64,000 nt of DNA. Source: Flavobacteriaceae bacterium (GTDB lineage: Bacteria > Bacteroidota > Bacteroidia > Flavobacteriales > Flavobacteriaceae). The position numbers were made by a program, and so were the translations under genes. Positions 26,376-35,670 of this stretch are shown piece after piece. Position 1 is the first letter of the stretch; the number at the start of each line of letters is the position of its first letter. Below the pieces are notes generated by a model. It was given only the letters and a program-made list of their open reading frames with translations, searched no databases and was not told the DNA's origin. The DNA lies in the NCBI GenBank assembly GCA_018402205.1, contig JAGYIX010000003.1, positions 124,001 through 188,000 on the forward strand. Direction: 5' to 3'.

Positions 26376-27764
26376 ATGACATTAATTAAATCAATTTCTG
26401 GGCTTAGAGGCACTATTGGTGGAAAGCCCGGAGAAAACCTCACGCCATTAGACATCGTTAAGTTCACTTCGGCCTATGGCCAGATGATAAGAAAGTCTTG
26501 GTCCGAAACCTTTTCCCCTAAGGTGGTGGTAGGTCGTGATGCACGCATTTCTGGCGAAATGGTATATGAGTTAGTAATTCAAACTCTTTTAGCCCAGGGT
26601 ATTGATGTAATAGATCTAGGCCTGTCTACCACACCTACGGTTGAATTTGCTACGGTTAACGAGAAAGCTCAGGGGGGTATTATTTTAACTGCTAGTCACA
26701 ATCCTTCTGAGTGGAATGCGCTCAAATTACTAAATGATCAAGGTGAATTTTTTAGCGCAGAAGACGGCAAACATCTTCTTGAGCTTGTGGATCTTCTCGC
26801 TTTTGATTACGCCACAGTAGATAAGTTAGGTACCCGTTATCGGATTGCTGATTACATTCAAAAGCATATAGAAAAAATTAAAGGTTTGCGCTTTATAGAT
26901 GCGGATATAGTTCGTAAAAAAAAGCTCAAAGTTGTTGTAGATAGTGTGCACTCTACTGGGGGAATTTCTGTACCTCCTTTATTAAAAGCTTTTGGTGTAG
27001 AGGTCGTAGAACTCTATTCGGAACCTCACGGAAGATTTCCGCATGATCCTGAACCTTTAGAGAAAAACTTGGGCGAACTGATGAAAAGAGTTGTCGTTGA
27101 AAAGGCAAATTTTGGTATTGCTGTTGACCCAGATGTAGATAGATTGGCCTTTGTCGATGAAAACGGCGCTATGTTTGGCGAAGAGTACACCCTTGTTGCC
27201 TGTGCCGACTTTATACTTTCAAAAACACTCGGTCCTTGTGTCTCTAATCTATCTTCAACACGAGCCCTTAGAGATATCGCGGGCCACTATGGTGTCGCCT
27301 ATTATGCCGCCGCAGTAGGAGAGGTCAATGTGGTTAATAAAATGAAGCAGGTGGGTGCGGTGATCGGAGGGGAAGGAAATGGCGGAGTAATTTACCCTGA
27401 GAATCACTATGGTCGAGATGCACTAATGGGAATCGCATTGTTTTTAATGCTCATAAGCGAAAGAAACATATCTGTCTCTGCACTGCGTAAAACCTACACC
27501 AGCTATCACATGGCTAAAGAAAAAGTCATTTTGCAGCTTAACGACAGTGAATTAGATGTTGTTTTAGGTCAAATAGCAGACAAGTATTCAAAATGGTCTC
27601 CTAATTGTATAGACGGTGTAAAGATTGATTTTGAAGCATCATGGGTTCACCTGAGAAAGTCAAACACAGAACCCATTATACGTATATACACCGAAGCCAA
27701 AACGGCTAAAGAAGCAACTACATTAGCCACTCGATTTATAGAAGAGCTTAGCGCGTTATCTTGA
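26376..27764 (+). CDS. glmM: Phosphoglucosamine mutase
   Basis: GlmM turns glucosamine-6-phosphate into glucosamine-1-phosphate for peptidoglycan and lipid A. The phosphoserine loop is TASHNPSEWNALK (Ser in ASHNP), the metal site is DPDVDRLAFVDE, and the sugar-binding loop is GGEGNGGVIYP. The C-terminal phosphate-binding motif is RKSNTEPIIRIYTEA. Bacteroidetes GlmM are usually about 462 residues, as is this one from ATG 26376. A phosphomannomutase or phosphoglucomutase role is the alternative within this superfamily. It is divergent from ggt and convergent with the LpxL-like gene. Confidence 0.88.
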   Translation: MTLIKSISGLRGTIGGKPGENLTPLDIVKFTSAYGQMIRKSWSETFSPKVVVGRDARISGEMVYELVIQTLLAQGIDVIDLGLSTTPTVEFATVNEKAQGGIILTASHNPSEWNALKLLNDQGEFFSAEDGKHLLELVDLLAFDYATVDKLGTRYRIADYIQKHIEKIKGLRFIDADIVRKKKLKVVVDSVHSTGGISVPPLLKAFGVEVVELYSEPHGRFPHDPEPLEKNLGELMKRVVVEKANFGIAVDPDVDRLAFVDENGAMFGEEYTLVACADFILSKTLGPCVSNLSSTRALRDIAGHYGVAYYAAAVGEVNVVNKMKQVGAVIGGEGNGGVIYPENHYGRDALMGIALFLMLISERNISVSALRKTYTSYHMAKEKVILQLNDSELDVVLGQIADKYSKWSPNCIDGVKIDFEASWVHLRKSNTEPIIRIYTEAKTAKEATTLATRFIEELSALS

Positions 27765-27776
27765 AGTTCTGCGCAG

Positions 27777-28655
27777 TTAAAGAGGCTTTTCGTGTTTAAA
27801 GCGTCTGTGTGTCCATAAGTAATATTCTGGCTGCTGATATATGCTCTGCTCTGCTATGGCCAAAAAATCTTTGGTTATTTGAAAGGGGGCTTTAGAAACT
27901 GCATTATCGGTAAGTAAAGTGAATGACGCTTTGTAATGAGATCGCTTTACTTTTTCTAGATGCATATAGAATACAGCCATATCGTGTTCTCGCGCTAGTT
28001 CTTCTGCCCCAGTATGCGCAGGTACATGTCGATTTAAATAAGTAGTCCACAATTTGGTCTTTTTAAGCGTTGGAGATTGATCACTAAGAAACCCGTATAG
28101 GGCTACCTTTCTATCTTCTTGATGTTGCTTTAGGGTTTCTTTTGTAAGGTAGGTCGGAAGCAGATGAAGACCCGTTCTAGCTCTATTTCTGCGCATAAAA
28201 GAGTCAAAGTACTTATTATTTAATTGCTGATAAATAGCGTAAAATGGATACTTCGTGTATAAAGAGAGTGCTGAAGTCCATTCCCAATTATTGAGGTGCG
28301 CGGCCATAATGATCACTGATTTTCCACTATTCAAAATGCGCTCTACTTCTTCAAGTGTTTCCACTTCAAAGCGACGTTTGAATTCTTTGTTACGCATCGT
28401 GATTCCTTTTAAGATTTCTATAAATAAATCGGCGAAGTGCTTATAAAAAGATTGAGAAATTGTTTTGATGTCGTTGCTGTTGATACCAGGAAAAGCCTTT
28501 TTAATATTTTCCTCCACTAATGCCCTCCTATATTTAAAAACGTGGTAAAAGAATATAGATACCGCAGAAGAGAGCGCATGTAAAAGACGAAAGGGTAATA
28601 AAGACCAAAAATACACCCAAGGAATTACCGCAATAAAGAGAATTAGTGCCCCCAT
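27777..28655 (-). CDS. Lysophospholipid/lipid A acyltransferase (LpxL/HtrB family)
   Basis: The enzyme adds secondary acyl chains to lipid A, at the inner face of the inner membrane. A hydrophobic N-terminal segment (about 1-40) anchors it. The catalytic HX4E motif is His120 and Glu125 in AAHLNNWEW. Also typical are the segment FLSDQSPT, and AHTGAEELAREHDMAV. Length 292 is normal. The ATG at 28655 lies next to a divergent promoter for the rhomboid gene. A TATCTTTA element (one mismatch from TAnnTTTG) lies just upstream. Confidence 0.9.
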   Translation of the reverse strand: MGALILFIAVIPWVYFWSLLPFRLLHALSSAVSIFFYHVFKYRRALVEENIKKAFPGINSNDIKTISQSFYKHFADLFIEILKGITMRNKEFKRRFEVETLEEVERILNSGKSVIIMAAHLNNWEWTSALSLYTKYPFYAIYQQLNNKYFDSFMRRNRARTGLHLLPTYLTKETLKQHQEDRKVALYGFLSDQSPTLKKTKLWTTYLNRHVPAHTGAEELAREHDMAVFYMHLEKVKRSHYKASFTLLTDNAVSKAPFQITKDFLAIAEQSIYQQPEYYLWTHRRFKHEKPL

Positions 28656-28674
28656 ATAAGGCCTTAAAGATAAG

Positions 28675-28682
28675 TATATTTG
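28675..28682 (+). promoter_or_regulatory. Putative -7 element of the rhomboid gene promoter (TATATTTG)
   Basis: TATATTTG fits TAnnTTTG and ends 24 bases before the TTG start at 28706. It lies in the 50-base region shared with the divergent LpxL-like gene. Confidence 0.55.
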
Positions 28683-28705
28683 CTACCTAGATACCGAGCT
28701 TTCAT

Positions 28706-29344
28706 TTGATACCGCCTTATATACTTTTACTTATTTTAATTGCGTTAATCTCCTTAAAAGGCTTTAACGATAAAGAATGGTTTGAACGTTATTCGTTTCA
28801 GATCAACGAAATCAAAACCGGTCAGTGGTATCGCATGATTACTTCTGGGTTTCTTCACGTAGGGTTTTGGCATCTACTAGTAAATGGTATTAGTTATTAT
28901 TTCTTTGCTCCAACGGTTTATCAATTATTGGGCAGTGTTTCCTTTTTTCTCTTGTTTTTATGTGCGCTTATCGCAGGCAACCTATTTACTCTATGGGTGC
29001 ATAAAAACGAGCCCTATTACGCTGCTGTCGGCGCCTCAGGGGCTGTGTCGGGTATTGTTTATTCTTCTATTTTGCTCTATCCAGGAATGCAATTGATGAT
29101 CTTACCTATTCCCATACCTATTCCGGCTCCTTTATTTGGCTTTGGCTTCTTGATGTATTCTGTATATGGAATGTATAAAAACAGTGATAAAATTGGACAT
29201 GCGGCCCACTTCGGTGGCGCTATTGGCGGATTTGTGCTTACCGCAGCTCTAAAACCCAATCTCTTTTTAAATAACCCCACCTTAATTTTAGCATTACTTA
29301 TACCTTTATTGCTATTTATTTGGGTTTTAAAGCGCCGCAATTAA
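28706..29344 (+). CDS. Rhomboid intramembrane serine protease
   Basis: A six- to seven-helix membrane protease that cuts substrates within the membrane. Catalytic Ser111 lies in GASGAVSG and His168 in GHAAHFGGAIGGF; the supporting Asn60 is in HLLVNG. Start is TTG (28706): no in-frame ATG precedes it, and the first later ATG (WYRMITSG) would remove the first membrane helix. Homologues as I recall begin at about this point with a hydrophobic segment followed by KGFNDKEWF. It is one base from the next gene, so the two are a likely operon. Substrate unknown. Confidence 0.9.
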   Translation: MIPPYILLLILIALISLKGFNDKEWFERYSFQINEIKTGQWYRMITSGFLHVGFWHLLVNGISYYFFAPTVYQLLGSVSFFLLFLCALIAGNLFTLWVHKNEPYYAAVGASGAVSGIVYSSILLYPGMQLMILPIPIPIPAPLFGFGFLMYSVYGMYKNSDKIGHAAHFGGAIGGFVLTAALKPNLFLNNPTLILALLIPLLLFIWVLKRRN

Positions 29345-29345
29345 A

Positions 29346-32240
29346 ATGATACAGTCTGTCTTGTTTAATGATCTGAAACCTAGATTTAAAGGTGAGTTGC
29401 TTGAGGATGAACTCTATAGAGCCATATACGCAACAGATGCCTCGGTATACCAAATGAGCCCTTTGGGAGTGGCGTTTCCAACAAACGAAAGCGACCTTCA
29501 AGAGATTGTTAAATGGGCTAATACCAACGAGATAGCATTAATTCCTAGGGCTGCAGGCACCTCTTTAGCAGGACAATGCGTAGGTGAGGGCGTGGTGGTA
29601 GATACTTCAAAGTATCTTAATAAAATTCTCGATTTTGATGAAAAAGGCCGAAAAATTAGAGTTCAACCCGGGGTTATTAGAGACGAGCTTAATGCCTACC
29701 TAAAACCTTATGGATTATTTTTTGGCCCTAATACGTCTACAGCTAATAGGTGTACAATGGGCGGAATGGTGGGTAATAATAGTTCAGGAACCACCTCTAT
29801 TCGTTACGGAGTTACTCGCGACAAGGTGTCTGTTTTAAGGGCTGTTTTGTTTGATGGGTCTATTCATGAATTTGGTAGAGATTCGTCTGGATTACAGCAA
29901 AGCGAACAAGGAATAGCCATTGAGCAGCAACTGCTAGAAATGCTTTCTCAGCCAGGGGTAAAAGAAGAAGTACATGCACATTTTCCAAAAGCAGAAATCC
30001 ACAGAAGAAACACTGGATACGCGATAGATGCTCTTTTAAACGATCTTGATCTAGTAGATGGTAATAAACATTGGAATATCGCTAAACTATTATGCGGAAG
30101 CGAGGGAACTTTAGCGTTTACCTCAGAAATTGAACTTGATTTAGACGAAATACCTCCAGTACATGGCGCTATGGTGGTTACCCATTACAGCTCTTTAGAA
30201 GGTTGCCTAACGGATGTAGAAACAGTTATGAAACATCAGCTCTATACCTGTGAGATGATGGATAAGGTTATTTTAGATTGTACTAAAGGAAATAAACTGT
30301 ATAGTAGTACGAGAGATTTCGTCGAGGGAGACCCTCAAGCCCTGTTAATGCTCGAGATAAGAGCTCACACACACGAGGATCTAGAACTGCAAGTTGCTAG
30401 TTTATTAAGTTACCTAAAGCAACACAGCGCCAGTTACGCCTCTCCGGTACTCCAAGGAGAGTCTATCCAAAAGGCACATGAGTTACGAAAAGCTGGGCTG
30501 GGCCTATTAGGAAATATGATCGGTGATCAGAAGGCTGTTGCTTGCATAGAAGATACAGCTGTTGCGCTGTCTGACCTTAAGCCATTTATCATGGAGTTCT
30601 CTGCGCTTATGGAACGCCACAAACAACGCGCGGTTTATTATGCGCATGCTGGTGCCGGAGAATTACACTTAAGGCCCATACTCAATCTTAAAAAGTCTGA
30701 AGATGTCGTCCTTTTTAGGGCCATCACAACCGATGTCATGCATTTGACTAAAAAATACAAGGGCAGCTTTAGTGGTGAGCATGGAGACGGAATTGTTCGA
30801 GCTGAATTTTTACCTGAACTTGTCGGAGAAGCTAACTATCAATTATTCCAAGACATAAAGCGCTTATTTGACCCTAAGGGTATATTCAATCCAGGTAAAA
30901 TTGTGAACCCTTATCCAATGGATAAGTCACTTCGCTATGAGCCAAATCGTCAAGAGCCCAAACTAGAAACCTTTTTAGATTTTTCAGATTCACAAGGGTA
31001 TTTAAGAGCTATAGAGCAGTGTAATGGCAGTGGAGATTGTCGAAAAACCGAAGAGTCTCATGGAGGTATGTGCCCTAGCTATCACGCGAGTAGAGATGAA
31101 AAAGACACGACAAGAGCCCGCGCTAATGCTCTGCGCATGTTTATCACCCAACCAAACGAGCTGAGTGCCTTTGCCCATGAAGAGGTGGTGGAAGCCCTAG
31201 ACCTCTGCCTCAGCTGTAAGGCATGTGCAAGTGAGTGCCCATCTAATGTAGATATGGCCACTCTTAAGGCAGAATATCTATTTCAATATCAAGAAAAAAA
31301 AGGGTACAGTCTTCGAAGCCGCTTCTTTGCCTACAGTACGCATCTAAACAAGTTAGCTTCAAAGGTGTCTGTTATTTCTAATGCTCTATTTGCTAGTCCA
31401 GCGAGCTATCTGCTCAAAGGGTTATTGGGGGTAGCCAAAGAGCGGTCGCTGCCAAAGGTCTATTCCTTTAACTACCAAGAATATTACAGACAATTAACAC
31501 CGCCGGTAACTCCAGTAAAAGAAGTAGTGCTTTATATAGATGAGTTCAGTAGATACCTAGACGCCCCTTTGGTAAGAGCGGCTATAGAAACTTTAAATAG
31601 ACTAGGGTATAAGCTTCATTTGATATACACCGAAAGTGGAAGGGCTTTTATTTCTAAAGGATTCTTAAGACAGGCCAAACAATGTGCTCAACAAAGTATA
31701 GACGTGTTTAAGCCCTATCTCGATCAGCATTTAGAAATTATTGGATTAGAGCCTTCTGCTATTCTTAGTTTTAGAGATGAGTATGCCCGTTTGCTCCCAG
31801 AAGATCTGTACATTAAAAAACTGGCGACTAGCAGCCTTCTAATAGAAGAATTCTTGGTGAGAGAACTAAATGAAGGCCGAATAGACCCTTCTATTTTTAC
31901 CAAAGAGTCGAAGATTATTAAGGTGCATGTACATTGCCATCAAAAGGCGCATTCTAATCAAAAGGTCACTTTTGACCTGATTAATGCCGTACCTAATTAT
32001 AAGGTCACACTGATGGCAACAGGCTGCTGCGGTATGGCCGGATCTTTCGGTTATGAAAAAGAACACTACGACCTATCTATGCGCATTGGTGAATTAAAGC
32101 TGTTTAAGGCAGTGAGAAAAGCCAATAAAGACACACTAATTGTTGCTAACGGCACTAGTTGTAGGCATCAAATAAAAGATGGGGCGCAACGGCTTGCTTT
32201 ACATCCTATTGAGGTAATTGCTCAGGCTATCAATTCCTAA
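29346..32240 (+). CDS. FAD-linked oxidase/Fe-S dehydrogenase fusion (GlcD-GlcF, YdiJ-like)
   Basis: The N-terminal 540 residues are an FAD-binding PCMH-type oxidase of the D-lactate/glycolate/D-2-hydroxyglutarate dehydrogenase type: PRAAGTSLAGQCVG, NRCTMGGMVGNNSSGTTS, and YAHAGAGELHLRPIL, GSFSGEHGDGIVR. The C-terminal part binds [4Fe-4S] clusters, CLSCKACASECPSNVD, followed by CCG domains, GCCGMAGSFGYE. The whole layout matches the roughly 1000-residue YdiJ-type enzymes. It oxidises a D-2-hydroxy acid and passes electrons to the quinone pool; the exact acid is not clear. The gene is one base after the rhomboid gene and its stop touches that of the convergent LpxH-like gene. Confidence 0.9.
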   Translation: MIQSVLFNDLKPRFKGELLEDELYRAIYATDASVYQMSPLGVAFPTNESDLQEIVKWANTNEIALIPRAAGTSLAGQCVGEGVVVDTSKYLNKILDFDEKGRKIRVQPGVIRDELNAYLKPYGLFFGPNTSTANRCTMGGMVGNNSSGTTSIRYGVTRDKVSVLRAVLFDGSIHEFGRDSSGLQQSEQGIAIEQQLLEMLSQPGVKEEVHAHFPKAEIHRRNTGYAIDALLNDLDLVDGNKHWNIAKLLCGSEGTLAFTSEIELDLDEIPPVHGAMVVTHYSSLEGCLTDVETVMKHQLYTCEMMDKVILDCTKGNKLYSSTRDFVEGDPQALLMLEIRAHTHEDLELQVASLLSYLKQHSASYASPVLQGESIQKAHELRKAGLGLLGNMIGDQKAVACIEDTAVALSDLKPFIMEFSALMERHKQRAVYYAHAGAGELHLRPILNLKKSEDVVLFRAITTDVMHLTKKYKGSFSGEHGDGIVRAEFLPELVGEANYQLFQDIKRLFDPKGIFNPGKIVNPYPMDKSLRYEPNRQEPKLETFLDFSDSQGYLRAIEQCNGSGDCRKTEESHGGMCPSYHASRDEKDTTRARANALRMFITQPNELSAFAHEEVVEALDLCLSCKACASECPSNVDMATLKAEYLFQYQEKKGYSLRSRFFAYSTHLNKLASKVSVISNALFASPASYLLKGLLGVAKERSLPKVYSFNYQEYYRQLTPPVTPVKEVVLYIDEFSRYLDAPLVRAAIETLNRLGYKLHLIYTESGRAFISKGFLRQAKQCAQQSIDVFKPYLDQHLEIIGLEPSAILSFRDEYARLLPEDLYIKKLATSSLLIEEFLVRELNEGRIDPSIFTKESKIIKVHVHCHQKAHSNQKVTFDLINAVPNYKVTLMATGCCGMAGSFGYEKEHYDLSMRIGELKLFKAVRKANKDTLIVANGTSCRHQIKDGAQRLALHPIEVIAQAINS

Positions 32241-33116
32241 TCAATCGTCATCGACCGAGCTGTCTTCGACGATTTCTATGTCACGTAGTCCTTCTTCTTT
32301 TTTTGTGATAGAAGCAATTAGTTCTTCTATATTCATTTCTTTGAGATCTTCATCTACAAAGAATGGCGAGAGCTTATCCTCACTGTACTGATATAATTTC
32401 CACCGCTTAAAGCTGTATTCTAACGCGGTTAGATTCTCTACCCAATCGCCGGAGTTTAAATAGGTGGTTTTTCCTTTGCTGTTTTGAAATACCTCCTTTT
32501 TTGGTTGATGAATATGGCCGCAAATCACATAGTCGTATTCGTTATCAATGGCCAATTCTGCAGCTACCCGCTCAAAGTTTTGAATGTATTTAACGGCTCC
32601 TTTTACGCTATTTTTAATGCGTTTAGATAGGGAATATTTTTCTCTACCCAACTTCAGTAAAGCCCAATTGACCGTCTGATTAAGAACAATTAGCAAATCG
32701 TAGCCCCATCCGCCTAGTTTAGCTAGCCACTTTGCGTTTTGTATAGAAATGTCAAAGACGTCTCCATGAAAAATCCACGCTTTTTCATTTCCAAGATCTA
32801 AGACCAGTTTATCACATATTTTAAAGCGCCCCATGGTATTACCTGAGAATTTTCGCAGCATTTCATCATGATTTCCTGTGATGTAATAAACGTCTGTGCC
32901 TTTAGAAGCCATTCCTATTATCTTTTTAAGCACTTTAAGGTGCGAAGACGGAAAGTAGCGCTTGCGAAATTGCCAGATATCGATGATATCTCCGTTCAAT
33001 ATGAGCTTTTTGGGCTCGATACTATTTAGATAGGTGATAAGTTCATCGGCGTGGCATCCGTAGGTTCCCAAATGAACATCTGAAATAATAGATATGTCAA
33101 TTTTTCGTTTCTTCAA
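32241..33116 (-). CDS. LpxH-like metallophosphoesterase (putative UDP-2,3-diacylglucosamine diphosphatase)
   Basis: The calcineurin-type phosphoesterase motifs are all visible: SDVHLGTYG, NGDIIDIW, TGNHDEMLR, FHGDVFD and CGHIHQP. The protein has the LpxH-family insert with helix-rich basic residues (WALLKLGREKYSLSKRIKN). LpxH hydrolyses UDP-diacylglucosamine in lipid A synthesis, but several paralogues in Bacteroidetes share this layout. The start is TTG 33116 (MKKRKIDISIISDVHLGTYG), the position expected from the family; I see no ATG upstream. Its end abuts the YdiJ-like gene. The last 30 residues are an acidic tail. Confidence 0.82.
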   Translation of the reverse strand: MKKRKIDISIISDVHLGTYGCHADELITYLNSIEPKKLILNGDIIDIWQFRKRYFPSSHLKVLKKIIGMASKGTDVYYITGNHDEMLRKFSGNTMGRFKICDKLVLDLGNEKAWIFHGDVFDISIQNAKWLAKLGGWGYDLLIVLNQTVNWALLKLGREKYSLSKRIKNSVKGAVKYIQNFERVAAELAIDNEYDYVICGHIHQPKKEVFQNSKGKTTYLNSGDWVENLTALEYSFKRWKLYQYSEDKLSPFFVDEDLKEMNIEELIASITKKEEGLRDIEIVEDSSVDDD

Positions 33117-33262
33117 AACAAACTCGTGTCTACCTACGAATGTAAGGCAGTCTTTGGTACATAAAACTTAACTAATCGTGAACACTGTGATAATAAAAGG
33201 TTAAGGATAAAGTCTAGAAAAAGAGCGCTATTTTAGCCGCACAATCCTTAAATTCAAGGAAT

Positions 33263-34327
33263 ATGGCCTCAAATAGTTTCGGTTCTATCTTTAAATTAAC
33301 CTCTTATGGCGAATCTCATGGTCTAGCATTAGGAGGAATTATTGACGGTTGTCCGGCAGGTGTGCCAATCGATGAAAGTTTAGTGCAAATAGATCTAGAT
33401 CGCCGAAAGCCTGGCCAATCAAAAATAACCACCCAGCGAAAAGAGGCAGACAAAGTGGTTTTTCACTCAGGTATATTTGAAGGAAAAACTACCGGAACTC
33501 CTATTGGCTTTAGTATAGAAAACACGAATCAGCGCTCTAATGACTATTCGCATATTAAAGATTCCTATCGACCTTCTCATGCCGATTTTGTTTACGATAA
33601 AAAATATGGGGTGCGCGATTATAGGGGTGGAGGCCGCTCTTCGGCTAGAGAAACAGTTGCTCGGGTTGTTGCCGGCTCTATTGCTAAACAATTTATTGCT
33701 CCCATACATATTCAAGCCTACGTAAATCAAGTGGGGACACTACGACTAGATCAGCCATATACTACCCTAGATATAACCCAAGGAGAAGAAAACATAGTAA
33801 GGTGTCCTGACCCTATTATGGCCGAAAAAATGATCAATTATATCAGTGAGATCAAGAAAAAAGGAGATACCGTAGGCGGGGTGATTCGCTGTGTGGTTAA
33901 ACACGTTCCAGTTGGGCTAGGGGAGCCCGTTTTTCAAAAACTTCACGCTAATCTAGGGGCCGCAATGCTCTCTATCAATGCCGTCAAGGCCTTTGCTTAC
34001 GGAAGTGGTTTTGAGGGTGCTGCCATGTTCGGAAGTGAGCATAATGACTATTTCAATGCCGACGGAACCACAAAGACCAACTACAGCGGAGGTATTCAAG
34101 GAGGTATATCTAATGGTATGGATATTTATTTTGATGTGGCATTTAAGCCAGTTGCTACTATTTTACAGCCCTATGAATCGCTAACCACTGAAGGAACTTT
34201 AGAAGAAACCCACGGCAAAGGAAGGCATGACCCTTGTGTTGTGCCCAGGGCGGTTCCGATTGTTGAGGCAATGGCCGCACTCGTTTTCGCTGATCATTTG
34301 CTTATGAACAGAAATACAAAAATCTAG
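33263..34327 (+). CDS. aroC: Chorismate synthase
   Basis: AroC converts 5-enolpyruvylshikimate-3-phosphate to chorismate with reduced FMN. Signatures seen are [58 protein letters not shown] and [13 protein letters not shown]. The length of 354 residues is normal. It follows a 146-base gap from the divergent LpxH-like gene; the gap has no RNA gene I can recognise and no clear TAnnTTTG match, only TATTTTAG with one mismatch. Six bases separate it from the symporter gene. Confidence 0.97.
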   Translation: MASNSFGSIFKLTSYGESHGLALGGIIDGCPAGVPIDESLVQIDLDRRKPGQSKITTQRKEADKVVFHSGIFEGKTTGTPIGFSIENTNQRSNDYSHIKDSYRPSHADFVYDKKYGVRDYRGGGRSSARETVARVVAGSIAKQFIAPIHIQAYVNQVGTLRLDQPYTTLDITQGEENIVRCPDPIMAEKMINYISEIKKKGDTVGGVIRCVVKHVPVGLGEPVFQKLHANLGAAMLSINAVKAFAYGSGFEGAAMFGSEHNDYFNADGTTKTNYSGGIQGGISNGMDIYFDVAFKPVATILQPYESLTTEGTLEETHGKGRHDPCVVPRAVPIVEAMAALVFADHLLMNRNTKI

Positions 34328-34333
34328 CGTACT

Positions 34334-35653
34334 ATGGCACTGCATTGGAAGATAGTTATTGGAATGGTAATGGGACTGCTTTTCGGGTTTTCCATGACTT
34401 TTTTCTCTTGGGGTAATGGTTTTGTGACCAATTGGATACTACCTATTGGAACCATTTTTGTACGGCTTCTTAAGCTCATTGCAGTACCTCTTATTTTGGC
34501 CTCTTTAATAAAGGGCATCTCAGATTTAAAAGATATCGCCAAATTTAAAGACATGGGGCTAAAAACCTTTGGCCTTTACATGATGACTACGCTAGTGGCT
34601 ATTTTTATAGGCCTTTCACTAGTAAACATTTTTGTTCCTGGTGATGGTATTAGTCCAGAAACCGTTGAAAAATTGACTGCCACCTACGCAAACGATAGTG
34701 GAGTCACTTCAAAAATCGCTTCGGCCAGCGCCCAACAACAAGCAGGGCCGTTGCAGTTTGTGATAGACATGGTACCTGATAATGTCTTTTATGCGTTATC
34801 CGATAATGGATTGATGTTACAGGTTATCTTTTTTGCTATTTTCTTCGCTATTTCTATGCTACTAATTGGCGAACAGAGAGCTAAACCTATCAAACAGTTT
34901 TTTGACACTCTAAATGAGGTAATTCTTAAAATGGTAGACTTAATAATGCTTACAGCTCCTTATGCTGTTTTTGCCTTACTTTCAAGTGTTGTCGTTTCTA
35001 GTAATAACCCGGAATTGTTAATAGCACTCATGAAGTATTCCGGTCTTTTAGTATTCGGATTGTTCTTGATGATTCTGTTTTACATGATGCTCATAAAGGT
35101 GGTGGTGAAAATGGATCCGTTTTGGTTTATTACTAAGATTAGTCCAGCTCAATTATTGGCGTTTTCAACTTCATCTAGTGCAGCTACACTACCGGTTACC
35201 ATGGAGCGCCTTGAGGAGCACGTAGGTGTAGACCAAGAGGTTAGCAGTTTTGTTTTGCCGGTAGGAGCAACCATAAATATGGATGGAACAAGTGTATATC
35301 AGGCTATTGCAGCTGTTTTTATTTCTCAAGCGCTTGGCTTTGATTTAACCTTGGGAAATCAATTAACCATTATCTTAACGGCGTTGTTAGCCTCTATTGG
35401 TGCTGCTGCAGTTCCAGGTGCGGGCATGGTAATGTTGGTTATTGTATTAGAGTCTGTGGGGTTTCCGGCAGATAAGTTAGCTATAGGATTGGCGCTAATT
35501 TTTGCCGTTGATCGCCCATTAGACATGTGTAGAACAGTAGTCAATGTTACAGGAGACGCTACGGTGGCGACAATAATTGCAAAGAAATTAAACAAATTAA
35601 ACACCCCTAAACCCAAAAATTGGGATGATCACCTAGACGGCCTTAAGAATTAA
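34334..35653 (+). CDS. Dicarboxylate/amino acid:cation symporter (DAACS family)
   Basis: This inner-membrane transporter takes up glutamate, aspartate or C4-dicarboxylates with Na+ or H+. It has about eight membrane segments and two re-entrant loops with the signature motifs FSTSSSAATLPVTM (HP1) and INMDGTSVYQAI (the NMDGT cation site), then the HP2 loop ASIGAAAVPGAGMVML and the substrate-binding DRPLDMCRTVVNVTGD. The end is a normal soluble tail. It is six bases after aroC and 18 bases before the ATP-grasp gene, so the genes from aroC to the QEGLA gene may be one transcript. Confidence 0.94.
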   Translation: MALHWKIVIGMVMGLLFGFSMTFFSWGNGFVTNWILPIGTIFVRLLKLIAVPLILASLIKGISDLKDIAKFKDMGLKTFGLYMMTTLVAIFIGLSLVNIFVPGDGISPETVEKLTATYANDSGVTSKIASASAQQQAGPLQFVIDMVPDNVFYALSDNGLMLQVIFFAIFFAISMLLIGEQRAKPIKQFFDTLNEVILKMVDLIMLTAPYAVFALLSSVVVSSNNPELLIALMKYSGLLVFGLFLMILFYMMLIKVVVKMDPFWFITKISPAQLLAFSTSSSAATLPVTMERLEEHVGVDQEVSSFVLPVGATINMDGTSVYQAIAAVFISQALGFDLTLGNQLTIILTALLASIGAAAVPGAGMVMLVIVLESVGFPADKLAIGLALIFAVDRPLDMCRTVVNVTGDATVATIIAKKLNKLNTPKPKNWDDHLDGLKN

Positions 35654-35670
35654 AATTAACCTTTCACCCT

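Noticed and set aside
33117-33262. Longest intergenic region, checked for a tRNA or riboswitch
   Set aside because: No cloverleaf, T-loop sequence or known riboswitch motif; it carries only the divergent promoter area of the LpxH-like and aroC genes.
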